Positions 25,719 through 34,837 of a stretch of DNA of 64,000 bases are shown here, one piece after another. Made by a program: the position numbers and the translations under genes. A model generated the notes under the pieces. The model worked only from the letters and a program-made list of their open reading frames with translations, was not told the origin of the DNA and did no database searches. The stretch's first letter is position 1, and each line of letters begins with the position of its first letter. Origin of the DNA: Endoryza foliicola (GTDB lineage Bacteria > Bacteroidota > Bacteroidia > Chitinophagales > Chitinophagaceae); the NCBI GenBank assembly GCA_965226965.1, contig OZ245715.1, positions 4,216,001-4,280,000 of the forward strand, read 5' to 3'.

Positions 25719-27059
25719 TTATAAGTTGCGAACAGCCAGTTTAAACTGATCGCCACGATCTTCATAGTTCTTAAACAAGTCGAAGCTGGCGCAAGCCGGA
25801 CTCAACAATACCACATCTCCTTTCTCTGCCAAGCGGAAGGAAGCAAACACGGCTTCTTCAGCGCTGGTAGTATCCATGATCACCGGAACTTTTCCTTGAA
25901 AAGCTTCGTGAATTTTTTTGTTATCAGATCCCAAACAAACAATGGCTTTTACTTTTTCGGCCACCAATTCATCCAATAAAGTATAATCGTTCCCTTTATC
26001 TACCCCACCCAAAATCAATACGGTTGGTTTGGTCATGCTTTCCAAAGCATACCAAGTACTGTTTACATTGGTAGCTTTACTATCATTGATGAATTCTACT
26101 CCACGAATAGTAGCCACTGCTTCCATTCGGTGAGGATAGTTTTCGAAGCTGGAAATTGCTTCGCGAATTTTTTCTTTGCGGATACCCACTGTTGCCGCTG
26201 CCAATCCTGCTGCCATAGTGTTGTACTGATTGTGTTTTCCTTTCAGAGCGAAATCATAGATACTCATTTGCACACGTTCATCTCCTGCGGCAACGGTCAT
26301 GAATCCGTTTCTGATTGAGGCGCCTTTGTTTAAGTCTTTATTCATTGTAATGGGAAGTGGGTTAGATTTTATGGTATAGTTCCGGATGAATTGCATGGTA
26401 ACCGGATCGTCTTCACAGTAGATAAATGTATCTTCTGCGGTTTGATTCATAGTAATCCGAAACTTACTGCTGATGTAATTTTCGAATTTGTAATCGTAGC
26501 GATCCAGGTGGTCTTCACTGATATTGGTAAGAACAGCTACATCGGGACGGAAGTATTGGATATCATCTAACTGGAAACTGCTGATTTCAGCAACATACCA
26601 GGGTTTAGGATCCTCCGCAATTTGCTTCGCAAAAGAGTACCCAATGTTTCCCACTAGCGCAACATCCAGTCCACCGTGTTTACAGATGTGATGAATGAGC
26701 GAAGTAGTAGTTGTTTTTCCATTACTACCTGTAATTCCAATGATCTTGCTGTTTCCTTTGTAGCGGTACGCGAATTCGATTTCGCTGATGATCGGGATTC
26801 CTTGCTTTCGAATTTTCTTGACCAATTCGTTCTTTTCAGGAATACCGGGACTTTTCATCACTTCATCGGCGTTCAGAATCAATGCTTCGGTGTGGGTTCC
26901 TGCTTCGTAGGCAATTTCATTTGCTTCCAGTTCATTCTTATACACTTCTTTCATTCTTCCGCCATCGGAAACAAACACATCATACCCTTGTTGTTTGCCC
27001 AACAAGGCTGCACCTACTCCACTTTCACCTGCACCCAGAATTACCAAACGCTTCTTCAT
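25719..27059 (-). CDS. murD: UDP-N-acetylmuramoyl-L-alanine--D-glutamate ligase
   Basis: Adds D-Glu to UDP-MurNAc-L-Ala. 446 residues. N-terminal GAGESGVGAALLG loop at 9-21, ATP loop GITGSNGKTTTTSLIHHI near 110-127, and the C-domain FINDSKATNVNSTWYAL segment with the ligase Asp-Ser-Lys. Only 2 bases before ftsW. A 149-base gap separates it from mraY with no evident gene and no clean terminator. Confidence 0.97.
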   Translation of the reverse strand: MKKRLVILGAGESGVGAALLGKQQGYDVFVSDGGRMKEVYKNELEANEIAYEAGTHTEALILNADEVMKSPGIPEKNELVKKIRKQGIPIISEIEFAYRYKGNSKIIGITGSNGKTTTTSLIHHICKHGGLDVALVGNIGYSFAKQIAEDPKPWYVAEISSFQLDDIQYFRPDVAVLTNISEDHLDRYDYKFENYISSKFRITMNQTAEDTFIYCEDDPVTMQFIRNYTIKSNPLPITMNKDLNKGASIRNGFMTVAAGDERVQMSIYDFALKGKHNQYNTMAAGLAAATVGIRKEKIREAISSFENYPHRMEAVATIRGVEFINDSKATNVNSTWYALESMTKPTVLILGGVDKGNDYTLLDELVAEKVKAIVCLGSDNKKIHEAFQGKVPVIMDTTSAEEAVFASFRLAEKGDVVLLSPACASFDLFKNYEDRGDQFKLAVRNL

Positions 27060-27208
27060 ACGTACTACTTTTTACTGATCGGGTAGTCGGATTACGGGGG
27101 TTCTTCAATAGTTTGAAATTTTCTACTGCACCACAATCTCTTGTAACTATGATGGTGATCTTCGTTGGGACAGATTGCGAGCCGTGGTTTTTCAGTAATC
27201 AGTTTTTC

Positions 27209-28486
27209 TTATCGTATCTTCAGGGTAACAATAGCAAACACTACACAAAGCACTGTCACAATCCAAAACCGCGTTACTATTTTTGATTCGTGGTAGCCTA
27301 ATTTTTGATAATGGTGATGCAATGGACTCATCAGAAACACCCTTCGCCCCTCACCATATTTTTTCTTGGTGTATTTGAAATAACTCACCTGAATCATTAC
27401 ACTCAAATTCTCTACTAAGAACACACCACAAAATATCGGTATCAACAATTCTTTTCTTACAATAATGGCCAGTGAAGCAATCACACCTCCCAACATCAAA
27501 CTTCCGGTATCGCCCATAAACACTTGGGCGGGGAAGGAATTGTACCAGAGAAATCCAATACAAGCCCCAATTAAGGCACCAATGTATACACTCAGTTCAC
27601 CCAAATTTGGGATGTACATGATGTTCAGATACTCTGCAAATCGGAAGTTTCCACTGGCATAAGCAAACACCCCCAAACAAGCTCCAATTACAGCACTCAC
27701 GCCTGTCGCCAATCCATCAATACCATCGGTGATATTCGCACCGTTCGACACCGCCGTAATAATGAATACAACTATTACGATGTACAGCAACCAATTGAAT
27801 GCTCTTACTGCTTCAGGTAATAATTTCGCATAGTTGAATTCGTGCGTGCGAACAAAGGGAATGGTAGTGATCGGCTCTTTGGCTTCTACAAAGTATTTTG
27901 TTTTGCCATCGAAATTTTTCACAATGATGGTAGAATCGCCCGGTTTTACAGCACCAGTGTATTCGCGCCACGCTTTGGTATTCTTGTTAAAGAGCAATAC
28001 TGAAGCCACCACAATTCCCAATACCACTTGACCTAATATCTTAAACCATCCGGCCAGTCCATCTTTGTCTCCTTTTTTATAAGCCACTCCTTCTTTTTGT
28101 GCCATTTTTTTAGCACGGAGTTTCAAATAATCATCGATGAATCCGATTAATCCCAACCAAATGGTTGCAAAGATCATAAGTCGGATATAAGCTTTGTTCA
28201 AATCGGCTAACAATAAGGTTGGGATCAAAATGGCTAGGATAATAATAAACCCGCCCATGGTAGGTGTTCCCTTTTTTTGTTGCTCGCCTGCCAAACCCAA
28301 ATCTCTTACGGTTTCGCCTACCTGCTTTTTACGTAAGTATTCAATGAACTTTTTTCCGAACACTGCTGAGATCACCAGACTGAAGATCACTGCCAACATT
28401 ACTCTTGAAGTAATGAATTGGAAGAGTGCGCTTCCGGGGAATTTAATCCCTGCTTTAATGAGCCAGTCTGTGATGTGATATAGCAT
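27209..28486 (-). CDS. mraY: Phospho-MurNAc-pentapeptide transferase (lipid I synthase)
   Basis: Moves phospho-MurNAc-pentapeptide to undecaprenyl phosphate, forming lipid I. 425 residues and about 10 membrane helices. Catalytic/metal motifs: FIDDYLKLRAKK in the first cytoplasmic loop, NITDGIDGLATG, and FMGDTGSLMLGG; the MSPLHHHYQKLG loop near the end is the conserved HHH segment. An insertion of roughly 60 residues (about 165-225, TKAWREYTGAVKPGD onward) makes it longer than the E. coli enzyme, as is usual in this phylum. Confidence 0.97.
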   Translation of the reverse strand: MLYHITDWLIKAGIKFPGSALFQFITSRVMLAVIFSLVISAVFGKKFIEYLRKKQVGETVRDLGLAGEQQKKGTPTMGGFIIILAILIPTLLLADLNKAYIRLMIFATIWLGLIGFIDDYLKLRAKKMAQKEGVAYKKGDKDGLAGWFKILGQVVLGIVVASVLLFNKNTKAWREYTGAVKPGDSTIIVKNFDGKTKYFVEAKEPITTIPFVRTHEFNYAKLLPEAVRAFNWLLYIVIVVFIITAVSNGANITDGIDGLATGVSAVIGACLGVFAYASGNFRFAEYLNIMYIPNLGELSVYIGALIGACIGFLWYNSFPAQVFMGDTGSLMLGGVIASLAIIVRKELLIPIFCGVFLVENLSVMIQVSYFKYTKKKYGEGRRVFLMSPLHHHYQKLGYHESKIVTRFWIVTVLCVVFAIVTLKIR

Positions 28487-28607
28487 GTTGTTTTGTCTTT
28501 GTTTTCCGGGCTATGGAGGGAGCGAACCTTTGTTCTGTGGTACAAATTGTTTTCCAATCGCTCCACCCCAACCGTCCCGGTGTATATAACCGTCCGCGTT
28601 ATTCTTT

Positions 28608-30074
28608 TTATCGATCAAGCAGTGCCATGATTTCTCTCAGCACTTGTTTATCATCGAAGGGATGTTTCACTCCGTTGATGTCTTGATACTTTTCATGTCC
28701 TTTGCCTGCAACCAGTATGATGTCGCCGGGTTGTGCCAGGTTCACCGCTACTTTGATGGCTTCTTTACGATCGAGAATACTGAGCGCCTTTCTTTTCGCT
28801 GCGGTATTCAATCCGGCTTCCATGTCTTTCAAAATTTCAGCCGGGTCTTCCGTTCTGGGGTTATCAGAGGTAAGCACCACTCTATCACTGTGTTCGCAGG
28901 CTACTTCAGCCATAATGGGTCTTTTGGTTTTGTCTCTATCGCCACCGCATCCCACCACAGTAATGATTTGTTCAGAACCTTTACGTAAATTTTTAATCGT
29001 TGCCAGTACATTCAATAATGCGTCGGGCGTATGTGCGTAATCTACAATTCCGATGATGGCTTGTCGGGCTGAAACGAAATAATCGAATCTTCCTTCTGCG
29101 CCGGTGGTCATACTCAACACGCGTAACACTTCTTGTTTATCAGCGCCCAGTTCAACTGCGGCTCCATAAACTGCGAGTAGATTGTAGGCATTGAATTCGC
29201 CAATCAATCTGAAGTGTACTTCTTGATCGTTCACACTCATCATCAAACCTGTGAGTCCATTTTCAAGAATTTTGCCCTTGAAATCGGCCATGGTTTTCAA
29301 ACTGTAGCTGAGCTTTTTGGCTGCAGTATTTTGCAGCATTACAGCTCCTCGCTTGTCGTCGGCATTAGTGATTGCAAATGCATCTGCAGGCAATCCGTCA
29401 AAGAACATTTTTTTTACCCTGATGTATTCATCAAAGGTTTTATGATAATCAAGGTGATCGTGTGTGATATTACTAAACACGCCCCCTGCATATCTCAGTC
29501 CGGCAATCCGATGTTGGTGAACTGCATGTGAGCTTACTTCCATGAACACATGGCTGCAGCCGCTTTCTACCATCTGTTTCAACAATGCATTGAGTGAAAC
29601 AGCATCGGGAGTGGTATGGGTACTGGGTAAAACGGTATCAGCAATTTGATTTTGAACCGTGCTTACCAGTCCGCAGGTATACCCCAATTGACTAAAGAGC
29701 TTGAATAACATGGTAGCGATGGTGGTTTTACCATTGGTACCCGTTACTCCTACAAGTTCGAGGCGATCTGTAGGTCGTCCGTAGAACTCGTGTGCAATAA
29801 TGCCTGCTGCATAAGAACTGTCTTCCACTTGAACATAGGTTACACCCTCCTTCACATGATCGGGCATGTTCTCAACTATTACCGCTGCTGCTCCGGCTGT
29901 TATTGCTTTTTCAATGAACGCATGACCATCGGTGGCCACTCCTTTTATTGCTATGAAAAGAGACCCTTGGGTTACTTTTCTTGAATCAATTACAATGCTG
30001 TTTACTTCAATATCTGTGCTCCCCTGTACCGCTCTTATTCCTGACTTGTATAAGATATCTTGTAATAAAGCCAT
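28608..30074 (-). CDS. murE: UDP-MurNAc-L-alanyl-D-glutamate--2,6-diaminopimelate ligase
   Basis: Adds the third stem-peptide residue. 488 residues. ATP loop TGTNGKTTIATM starts at 111, substrate residues around SSHAVHQHRI, and the C-terminal motif TSDNPRTEDP contains DNPR, the signature that selects meso-diaminopimelate over lysine. So this organism should make the Gram-negative DAP-type wall. murF, which usually acts next, is not in the window. 5 bases after ftsI; 121 bases before mraY. Confidence 0.97.
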   Translation of the reverse strand: MALLQDILYKSGIRAVQGSTDIEVNSIVIDSRKVTQGSLFIAIKGVATDGHAFIEKAITAGAAAVIVENMPDHVKEGVTYVQVEDSSYAAGIIAHEFYGRPTDRLELVGVTGTNGKTTIATMLFKLFSQLGYTCGLVSTVQNQIADTVLPSTHTTPDAVSLNALLKQMVESGCSHVFMEVSSHAVHQHRIAGLRYAGGVFSNITHDHLDYHKTFDEYIRVKKMFFDGLPADAFAITNADDKRGAVMLQNTAAKKLSYSLKTMADFKGKILENGLTGLMMSVNDQEVHFRLIGEFNAYNLLAVYGAAVELGADKQEVLRVLSMTTGAEGRFDYFVSARQAIIGIVDYAHTPDALLNVLATIKNLRKGSEQIITVVGCGGDRDKTKRPIMAEVACEHSDRVVLTSDNPRTEDPAEILKDMEAGLNTAAKRKALSILDRKEAIKVAVNLAQPGDIILVAGKGHEKYQDINGVKHPFDDKQVLREIMALLDR

Positions 30075-30079
30075 GATCG

Positions 30080-32218
30080 TTAATTTAATTCCAGTTGAAC
30101 CACTTGTTGCTTCTGAATGGGTGTTCCCGGAGCTACACTTTGTAGTACTACTTTTCCTCTTCCTTTAACTGTCACTTTCAATCCCACTGTTTCCAATAAG
30201 AACAATGCATCTTTCAACCCCATTCCTCTCACATCCGGCATTTTCTGTTTATCTAGTTCCTGACCTCTCAAAACCGATTTCCCTTCAAGTGCGTAGAAAC
30301 GGCCCCATGATTGTGCTTGCGAACTATCGAGCCAATTCAATCCCAATGTTTTTGCTACCAAACTCAGTTCATCTGTAGCACCAGCAAACAAATAAGTACT
30401 ACTGTCTTTTTTGGCGGGCATTTGAAACGGATTGTCTTTGTATCCTGCATCCAGCGCATATAATTTATCAGCCAGTGTTTTAAATACAGGGCCTGCAACT
30501 GCAGCACCATAGTATTTCTTTGCGAAGGGTTTATTTCGCACTACCACAATGCAACTGTATTTGGGAGCATCGGCAGGGAAATATCCGGCAAAGGAGCTTT
30601 GATAAATATGTTCTGAATATCCTTTGTTTCCATTGGCCATCAAGGCAGTTCCGGTTTTACCCGCTACTTTATATGGCGCACCTAAAAAGAGCTTATAACC
30701 GGTTCCACCTTCTTCGTTACAAACTCCATTCAAACTTTCCTTCAAGAGTTGAATGGTTTGCTCACTGGCTATTTTATCGACCAACACTTCCGGTTCAAAT
30801 TGTTGGACGGTTTCTCCATTTTTCTGAATTGCGTTTACCAAATAGGGTTTCATCATCGTTCCCCTGTTCGCAACTGCATTGTACAACATCAGTGTTTGTA
30901 AAGGACTCACCGCTACTTCATATCCAAAAGCCATCCAAGGCAAAGAAGTAGCACTCCAAGTTCTCGACTTTGGTGTTTTGATAATAGGAGGTGTTTCTCC
31001 TTTTAAATCAACACCGCTGTACTCGTGCAATCTCAAACGTTTCAAATGGTCAATGAACTGAATCGGATCTTTGGTATAATGCGCCACCGCCATTTTTGCC
31101 ATAGCCACATTTGAACTCGCCATAAACGCTTGCTTCATTGTCACCACTCTTAAACCGTGCTCCTCTGAATCGAAAACCGTTCTGCCTCCTACTTTCCATT
31201 GACCTCCCTCTAAATCCACAGTAGAGTTCAGATTGATCTGTTTGTCTTCCAACAAAGCCAACATAGTAGCCAATTTGAAAGTAGATCCCGGTTCTGATGT
31301 GCGTATCGCGTAATTAAGATCTTCCGTATAGTCGCCCTTAGAGGTTCGTCCAAGGTTCGCCATTGCTTTTATCTTCCCTGTTGCCACTTCCATCACAATG
31401 CAGGTTCCATATTCACATTCATTTTCTTTCAACACACTGTACAATGCTTGCTCTGCGATGTCTTGAATGTTTACGTTGATAGTGGTGATAATGTCTTTTC
31501 CGTGTTCAGGTTCTATTTCAGACCCTTCTACAGGAACATACACACCGGGAGATAATTTCTGCATCAATCGTTTTCCACCTTCACCTTTCAGCACTGAATC
31601 GTAAGTGTATTCCAATCCAACGTTCATGGTGCGGGTTTCTCCATTCGAATCCACAAAAGCTCTCGACAATCCAATGGTCCTATTCGCCAGCAAACCGAAA
31701 GGCATCAATCGCTTGCTATTGGTTTGAACAATCATACCGCCTTTGTTAGGATCTAATTTTAAGAGCGGAAATTTTTTGATTTCCTGATACTCTCGAAACG
31801 AGATGTTCTTTCTTAGTAAGAAATATCGATTCTTCTTCTTGTAACCTACCAACATCGGCTTTTTGTATTCCGCTGCTGATTTGTCTTTGAAGAAAGCTGC
31901 CATATAATAGCAGAGTGAATCAACATTGTCTTTAAAGATCTTTCCTCCTTTCTGGCGCAATCCGTCGGCTGCAAAATCGATGTAGATATCGTAGTAAGGA
32001 ATGGAAGTGCTTAGCATGCTTCCGTCTTCGCTATAAATACTACCTCGTTCAGCCTTGATGTCAAATATCTTTTGTTGTTGTTCTTTGGCCATTTCCCTCC
32101 AAGTATCACCTTGTACTTGTTGGATGTAAACAGCCCGTCCTATGATCACAACTCCGAACACCGCTATCCCGATAAAGGATAAGTACACTCTCCACAGTAT
32201 GTCCTTTTTAACTTCCAT
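30080..32218 (-). CDS. ftsI: Class B penicillin-binding protein FtsI (PBP3) with PASTA domain
   Basis: Septal peptidoglycan transpeptidase, 712 residues. A cytoplasmic tip, one membrane helix at about 11-31, a dimerisation domain, then the transpeptidase domain with S312-x-x-K315 (active-site Ser in EPGSTFKL), the SxN triad at 368-370 and K521-T-G. Residues about 657-712 form one PASTA domain (KMPDVRGMGLKDALFLLETV), a module more typical of Gram-positive PBPs but common in Bacteroidota FtsI. Partner of FtsW in the same operon. 18 bases after ftsL. Confidence 0.96.
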   Translation of the reverse strand: MEVKKDILWRVYLSFIGIAVFGVVIIGRAVYIQQVQGDTWREMAKEQQQKIFDIKAERGSIYSEDGSMLSTSIPYYDIYIDFAADGLRQKGGKIFKDNVDSLCYYMAAFFKDKSAAEYKKPMLVGYKKKNRYFLLRKNISFREYQEIKKFPLLKLDPNKGGMIVQTNSKRLMPFGLLANRTIGLSRAFVDSNGETRTMNVGLEYTYDSVLKGEGGKRLMQKLSPGVYVPVEGSEIEPEHGKDIITTINVNIQDIAEQALYSVLKENECEYGTCIVMEVATGKIKAMANLGRTSKGDYTEDLNYAIRTSEPGSTFKLATMLALLEDKQINLNSTVDLEGGQWKVGGRTVFDSEEHGLRVVTMKQAFMASSNVAMAKMAVAHYTKDPIQFIDHLKRLRLHEYSGVDLKGETPPIIKTPKSRTWSATSLPWMAFGYEVAVSPLQTLMLYNAVANRGTMMKPYLVNAIQKNGETVQQFEPEVLVDKIASEQTIQLLKESLNGVCNEEGGTGYKLFLGAPYKVAGKTGTALMANGNKGYSEHIYQSSFAGYFPADAPKYSCIVVVRNKPFAKKYYGAAVAGPVFKTLADKLYALDAGYKDNPFQMPAKKDSSTYLFAGATDELSLVAKTLGLNWLDSSQAQSWGRFYALEGKSVLRGQELDKQKMPDVRGMGLKDALFLLETVGLKVTVKGRGKVVLQSVAPGTPIQKQQVVQLELN

Positions 32219-32236
32219 GCGCTCGGGCCGGTCTTT

Positions 32237-32566
32237 TTAAGGTGCTATTGAATCTTTCAATACCATCGGTGGTGCGGTCAATTCTTTCAAACCCAATGTT
32301 TGAACGGCTTTCGCCATTTCACTTTGTTTGCTTTGAAAGAGCACATCACTTTTCAGTGTTTTGTATTCACTCTCCAAGTCTTTTACTTCCTTGGTGAGTT
32401 TGTTCACACTGCGGATGGTTTTGGTGGCATAATGTCCATTATAGATATATACCACTGCCAGTACACTCAAAAACAGAAAGAACGGTACATTCTTCACGAT
32501 CCACTTGTAATTAAACAAGCGGCGTCTTTCCTTTTTCACTTCTGTTTGTTGTTCGGGCGTTTCCAT
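32237..32566 (-). CDS. ftsL: FtsL-like divisome protein
   Basis: 109-residue bitopic protein: basic N-terminus (KKERRRLFNYKWIVKNV), a membrane helix FFLFLSVLAVVYIYNG at about 29-45, and a heptad-patterned segment TIRSVNKLTKEVKDLESEYKTLKSDVLF that should be a coiled coil. Primary sequence of FtsL is poorly conserved; topology, size and position between rsmH and ftsI support the call. A 101-base gap to rsmH precedes it with nothing recognisable. Confidence 0.82.
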   Translation of the reverse strand: METPEQQTEVKKERRRLFNYKWIVKNVPFFLFLSVLAVVYIYNGHYATKTIRSVNKLTKEVKDLESEYKTLKSDVLFQSKQSEMAKAVQTLGLKELTAPPMVLKDSIAP

Positions 32567-32667
32567 TTCTATCTAACGATAGCGGTCATACGATTATTCA
32601 TCATACAACCACAGCTTTTTTGTAGTTGATGGTTATCATTAGGATATTACACTTCACACGTTCTTTA

Positions 32668-33576
32668 TCACTTAACGGCAATACGAAGCTTGGCGCTTCT
32701 ACTGCGCGGGTTTTCTTTTTGTTCCTTTTCGGAGGGAACAATTGGTTTTTTTGTAACTACAGTAAGGGGAGCTTTGTTGGTATCTTGTCCAAAGGGGTTT
32801 GTATCTTCTACTTCCTCAAATAATCCTTTCTTGAAATAATTTTTTACAATCCTGTCCTCTAATGAATGGAAGGTAATGATGGCGGCTCTTCCGCCGGGGG
32901 CGAGCACTTCGGGAATTTGCGTAAGCAAATCCTTCAATGCACCGAGCTCATCATTGACTTCAATTCTTAAGGCTTGAAATACCTGGGCAAAGTACCTGTT
33001 TGGATTCCCTTTCACTACGGAATGGAGTGCTTGTTTGAAGTTCTCAATGGTTTTGAGCGAAACTTTGTCGCGCTGCTGAACAATGGTGTTCGCCAATGTT
33101 TTGGCGTTGGTTACCTCTCCGTATTGTTCGAACAACTTGTGCAATTGTGCAGCTGAATAACTCATCACTACATCAAAGGCGGTTGTTTCGGCGCGCTGAT
33201 CCATTCGCATGTCTAGCGGCGCATCAAAACGGATAGAGAACCCGCGACTCGCTTCATCAAATTGATGACTACTCACTCCTAAATCGGCCAGTATGCCCTG
33301 CACAGGTGGCACTTGGTGCAATCGAAGAAAGCGTTTCAAGTGTCTGAAATTGTGCGGAACAAAAAGAATACGATCATCAACGGGTACATTTTGTTGCGCA
33401 TCAGCATCCTGGTCAAATACAATCAATCGGCCTTTCGGTGATAGCTGTTGAAGAATGGCTTTAGAATGACCTCCGCCGCCAAATGTTACATCTACATACA
33501 CTCCATCGGGTTGAATATCCAAACCCTCCAATACTTCCTTCAACAAAACCGGTACATGGTAAACACCTTCACTCAT
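32668..33576 (-). CDS. rsmH: 16S rRNA (cytosine-N4)-methyltransferase RsmH
   Basis: SAM-dependent methyltransferase (formerly MraW) acting on C1402 of 16S rRNA. 302 residues. Opening YHVPVLLKEVLEGL, the SAM-binding VDVTFGGGGHSKAIL at about 28-42, ILADLGVSSHQFDEASRGFS and the C-terminal ITFHSLEDRIVKNYFK are all family signatures, and it ends RSRSAKLRIAVK as expected. 3 bases after mraZ. Confidence 0.97.
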   Translation of the reverse strand: MSEGVYHVPVLLKEVLEGLDIQPDGVYVDVTFGGGGHSKAILQQLSPKGRLIVFDQDADAQQNVPVDDRILFVPHNFRHLKRFLRLHQVPPVQGILADLGVSSHQFDEASRGFSIRFDAPLDMRMDQRAETTAFDVVMSYSAAQLHKLFEQYGEVTNAKTLANTIVQQRDKVSLKTIENFKQALHSVVKGNPNRYFAQVFQALRIEVNDELGALKDLLTQIPEVLAPGGRAAIITFHSLEDRIVKNYFKKGLFEEVEDTNPFGQDTNKAPLTVVTKKPIVPSEKEQKENPRSRSAKLRIAVK

Positions 33577-33579
33577 GGA

Positions 33580-34041
33580 TTAAGCGTTGGGTGTTTTACT
33601 TCCGGTCATCACCTGCTCAGCTAATTGACTGAACGATTCCGGTGAAAACGATTCAAAGAACTGTTGGTACTTACTCTTATCCCAGATTTCTATTTTATTC
33701 ATAGCCGCCACTAACACAATGTCTTTCTCCAACCCGGCATGTTCTCTTAAATTTCCCGGAAGTAACAATCTTCCGGCACTGTCTAACTCCACCGTTGTAG
33801 CCCCATTCAAAAAATATCTGCGGAATTCACGAACTTTGGGATCAAAATCATTCAGTTTGCTTATTTCCGCGAATATGGGTTCCCAACTTTTCATCGGATA
33901 CAACGTGAGGCATTTTTCGAAACCGCGACTAATCACAAATTGGTTGTCGGCTTCCGATAGCTGCTTTTTAAAGCCGACCGGAAGAAGGAAACGCCCTTTA
34001 GCGTCCACCGTTGCTTCGTATTCGCCGAGAAAACCAATCAT
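33580..34041 (-). CDS. mraZ: Transcriptional regulator MraZ
   Basis: 153-residue SpoVT/AbrB-fold DNA-binding protein that in E. coli represses the dcw operon it heads. Two tandem domains: GEYEATVDAKGRFLLPVGFK at about 6-25 and ATTVELDSAGRLLLPGNLREH in the second half, each with the DxxGR motif. First gene of the cluster, transcribed from the 796-base divergent gap shared with queA. Confidence 0.95.
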   Translation of the reverse strand: MIGFLGEYEATVDAKGRFLLPVGFKKQLSEADNQFVISRGFEKCLTLYPMKSWEPIFAEISKLNDFDPKVREFRRYFLNGATTVELDSAGRLLLPGNLREHAGLEKDIVLVAAMNKIEIWDKSKYQQFFESFSPESFSQLAEQVMTGSKTPNA

Positions 34042-34793
34042 TTACAATTAATTGCACTGTTATATCCTAGAATTGACACAAAATAACACTTTTTCCCACT
34101 TTCAACCCAAATTCGGGAACTCTTAATTTTTCCACAAGTGGAAAGAGGCTCCAAATCTTTGTCTGTATTGAATTTGAGCTCAGTTATACACCTTCAATTG
34201 GTGTATTTCCTGTGGATTGCGGTGCATAAGCTGTGGATTACCGCTAAAACAGTGATGGAACGCGACTTTCGGGAAGATGAAATTTTCAAAAAAGTAGTTT
34301 TCAGCCATTTTTGAGTGAACAAAAGGCCTATTTCTTGCATGAAATCGCGCACTTTTCTCTAAGTGATGGTTTTTCAGGTGGTTAGAGCGATTCTTGTTGC
34401 TTTTCCAAAGTCTTTTTACCGCAACGGCGCAGCGACCGCAGCGTTTTCGCAGCGTTGGCACCCTCTCCGTATTTCCTCGCTTCCCGCAACGGCTTCGCCT
34501 GTCCCGTATCCTTCCTCACGGGATAAACTCGACTGCTTTTACTGCACAAAACCAGCCTCCTCATCCTCGCTTCCTCTCTCCTGGATTCCCCCCCCAGTTC
34601 TTCCCCTTGTTCTTTTTTGTCTTTCCTCGCTCCTCGTCTCCTCTTTTCCTCCCTTCCTGTATCCCCCCTGTTCTTCTCCCTCTTCTTTCTCTGTATTTCC
34701 TCTATCCTCGTCTCCTCTCATCCTCGTTCCTGTATTCTCCTGTTCCATTATTAATTCCTTAATTATTTAATTCTTAATTATTAATTCCCCCTC
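34042..34793. repeat. Divergent mraZ-queA gap: regulatory half plus RA/RF/RG repeats
   Basis: No gene. The mraZ half has an ATACACC/GGTGTAT inverted repeat (34186-34206) and DnaA-box-like words: TTTTCCACA at 34128, TGTGGATTG at 34211 and TGTGGATTA at 34232, the last two 21 bases apart. The queA half is repeat DNA: RA at 34418-34460, a CCCGCAACGGC module with a CCCGT/ACGGG pair around 34483-34522 resembling 15877-15925, pyrimidine tracts at 34550-34740, and RG at 34743-34788. Confidence 0.7.
34085..34110 (-). promoter_or_regulatory. Possible degenerate MraZ operator upstream of mraZ
   Basis: On the minus strand three G-rich words follow each other: TTGGG (34110-34106), GTGGG (34099-34095), GTGTT (34089-34085), roughly 10-11 bases apart. 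MraZ binds TGGG-type repeats at 10-base spacing in other bacteria. The third word is poor and one spacing is off by one, so this is tentative. Confidence 0.3.
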
Positions 34794-34801
34794 TATCTTT
34801 G
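34794..34801 (+). promoter_or_regulatory. Putative -7 box of queA
   Basis: TATCTTTG matches TAnnTTTG, 36 bases before the queA ATG and immediately after RG repeats. No -33 box seen. Confidence 0.45.
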
Positions 34802-34837
34802 CCCCTCACTAAAACGCGGCTGTTTGCTGCCTCTTTT

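Noticed and set aside
17552..34041. murF, ddl or murB hidden in the dcw cluster
   Set aside because: All frames in the cluster are accounted for. The larger gaps (149, 121, 101, 175 bases) are too small for these genes.
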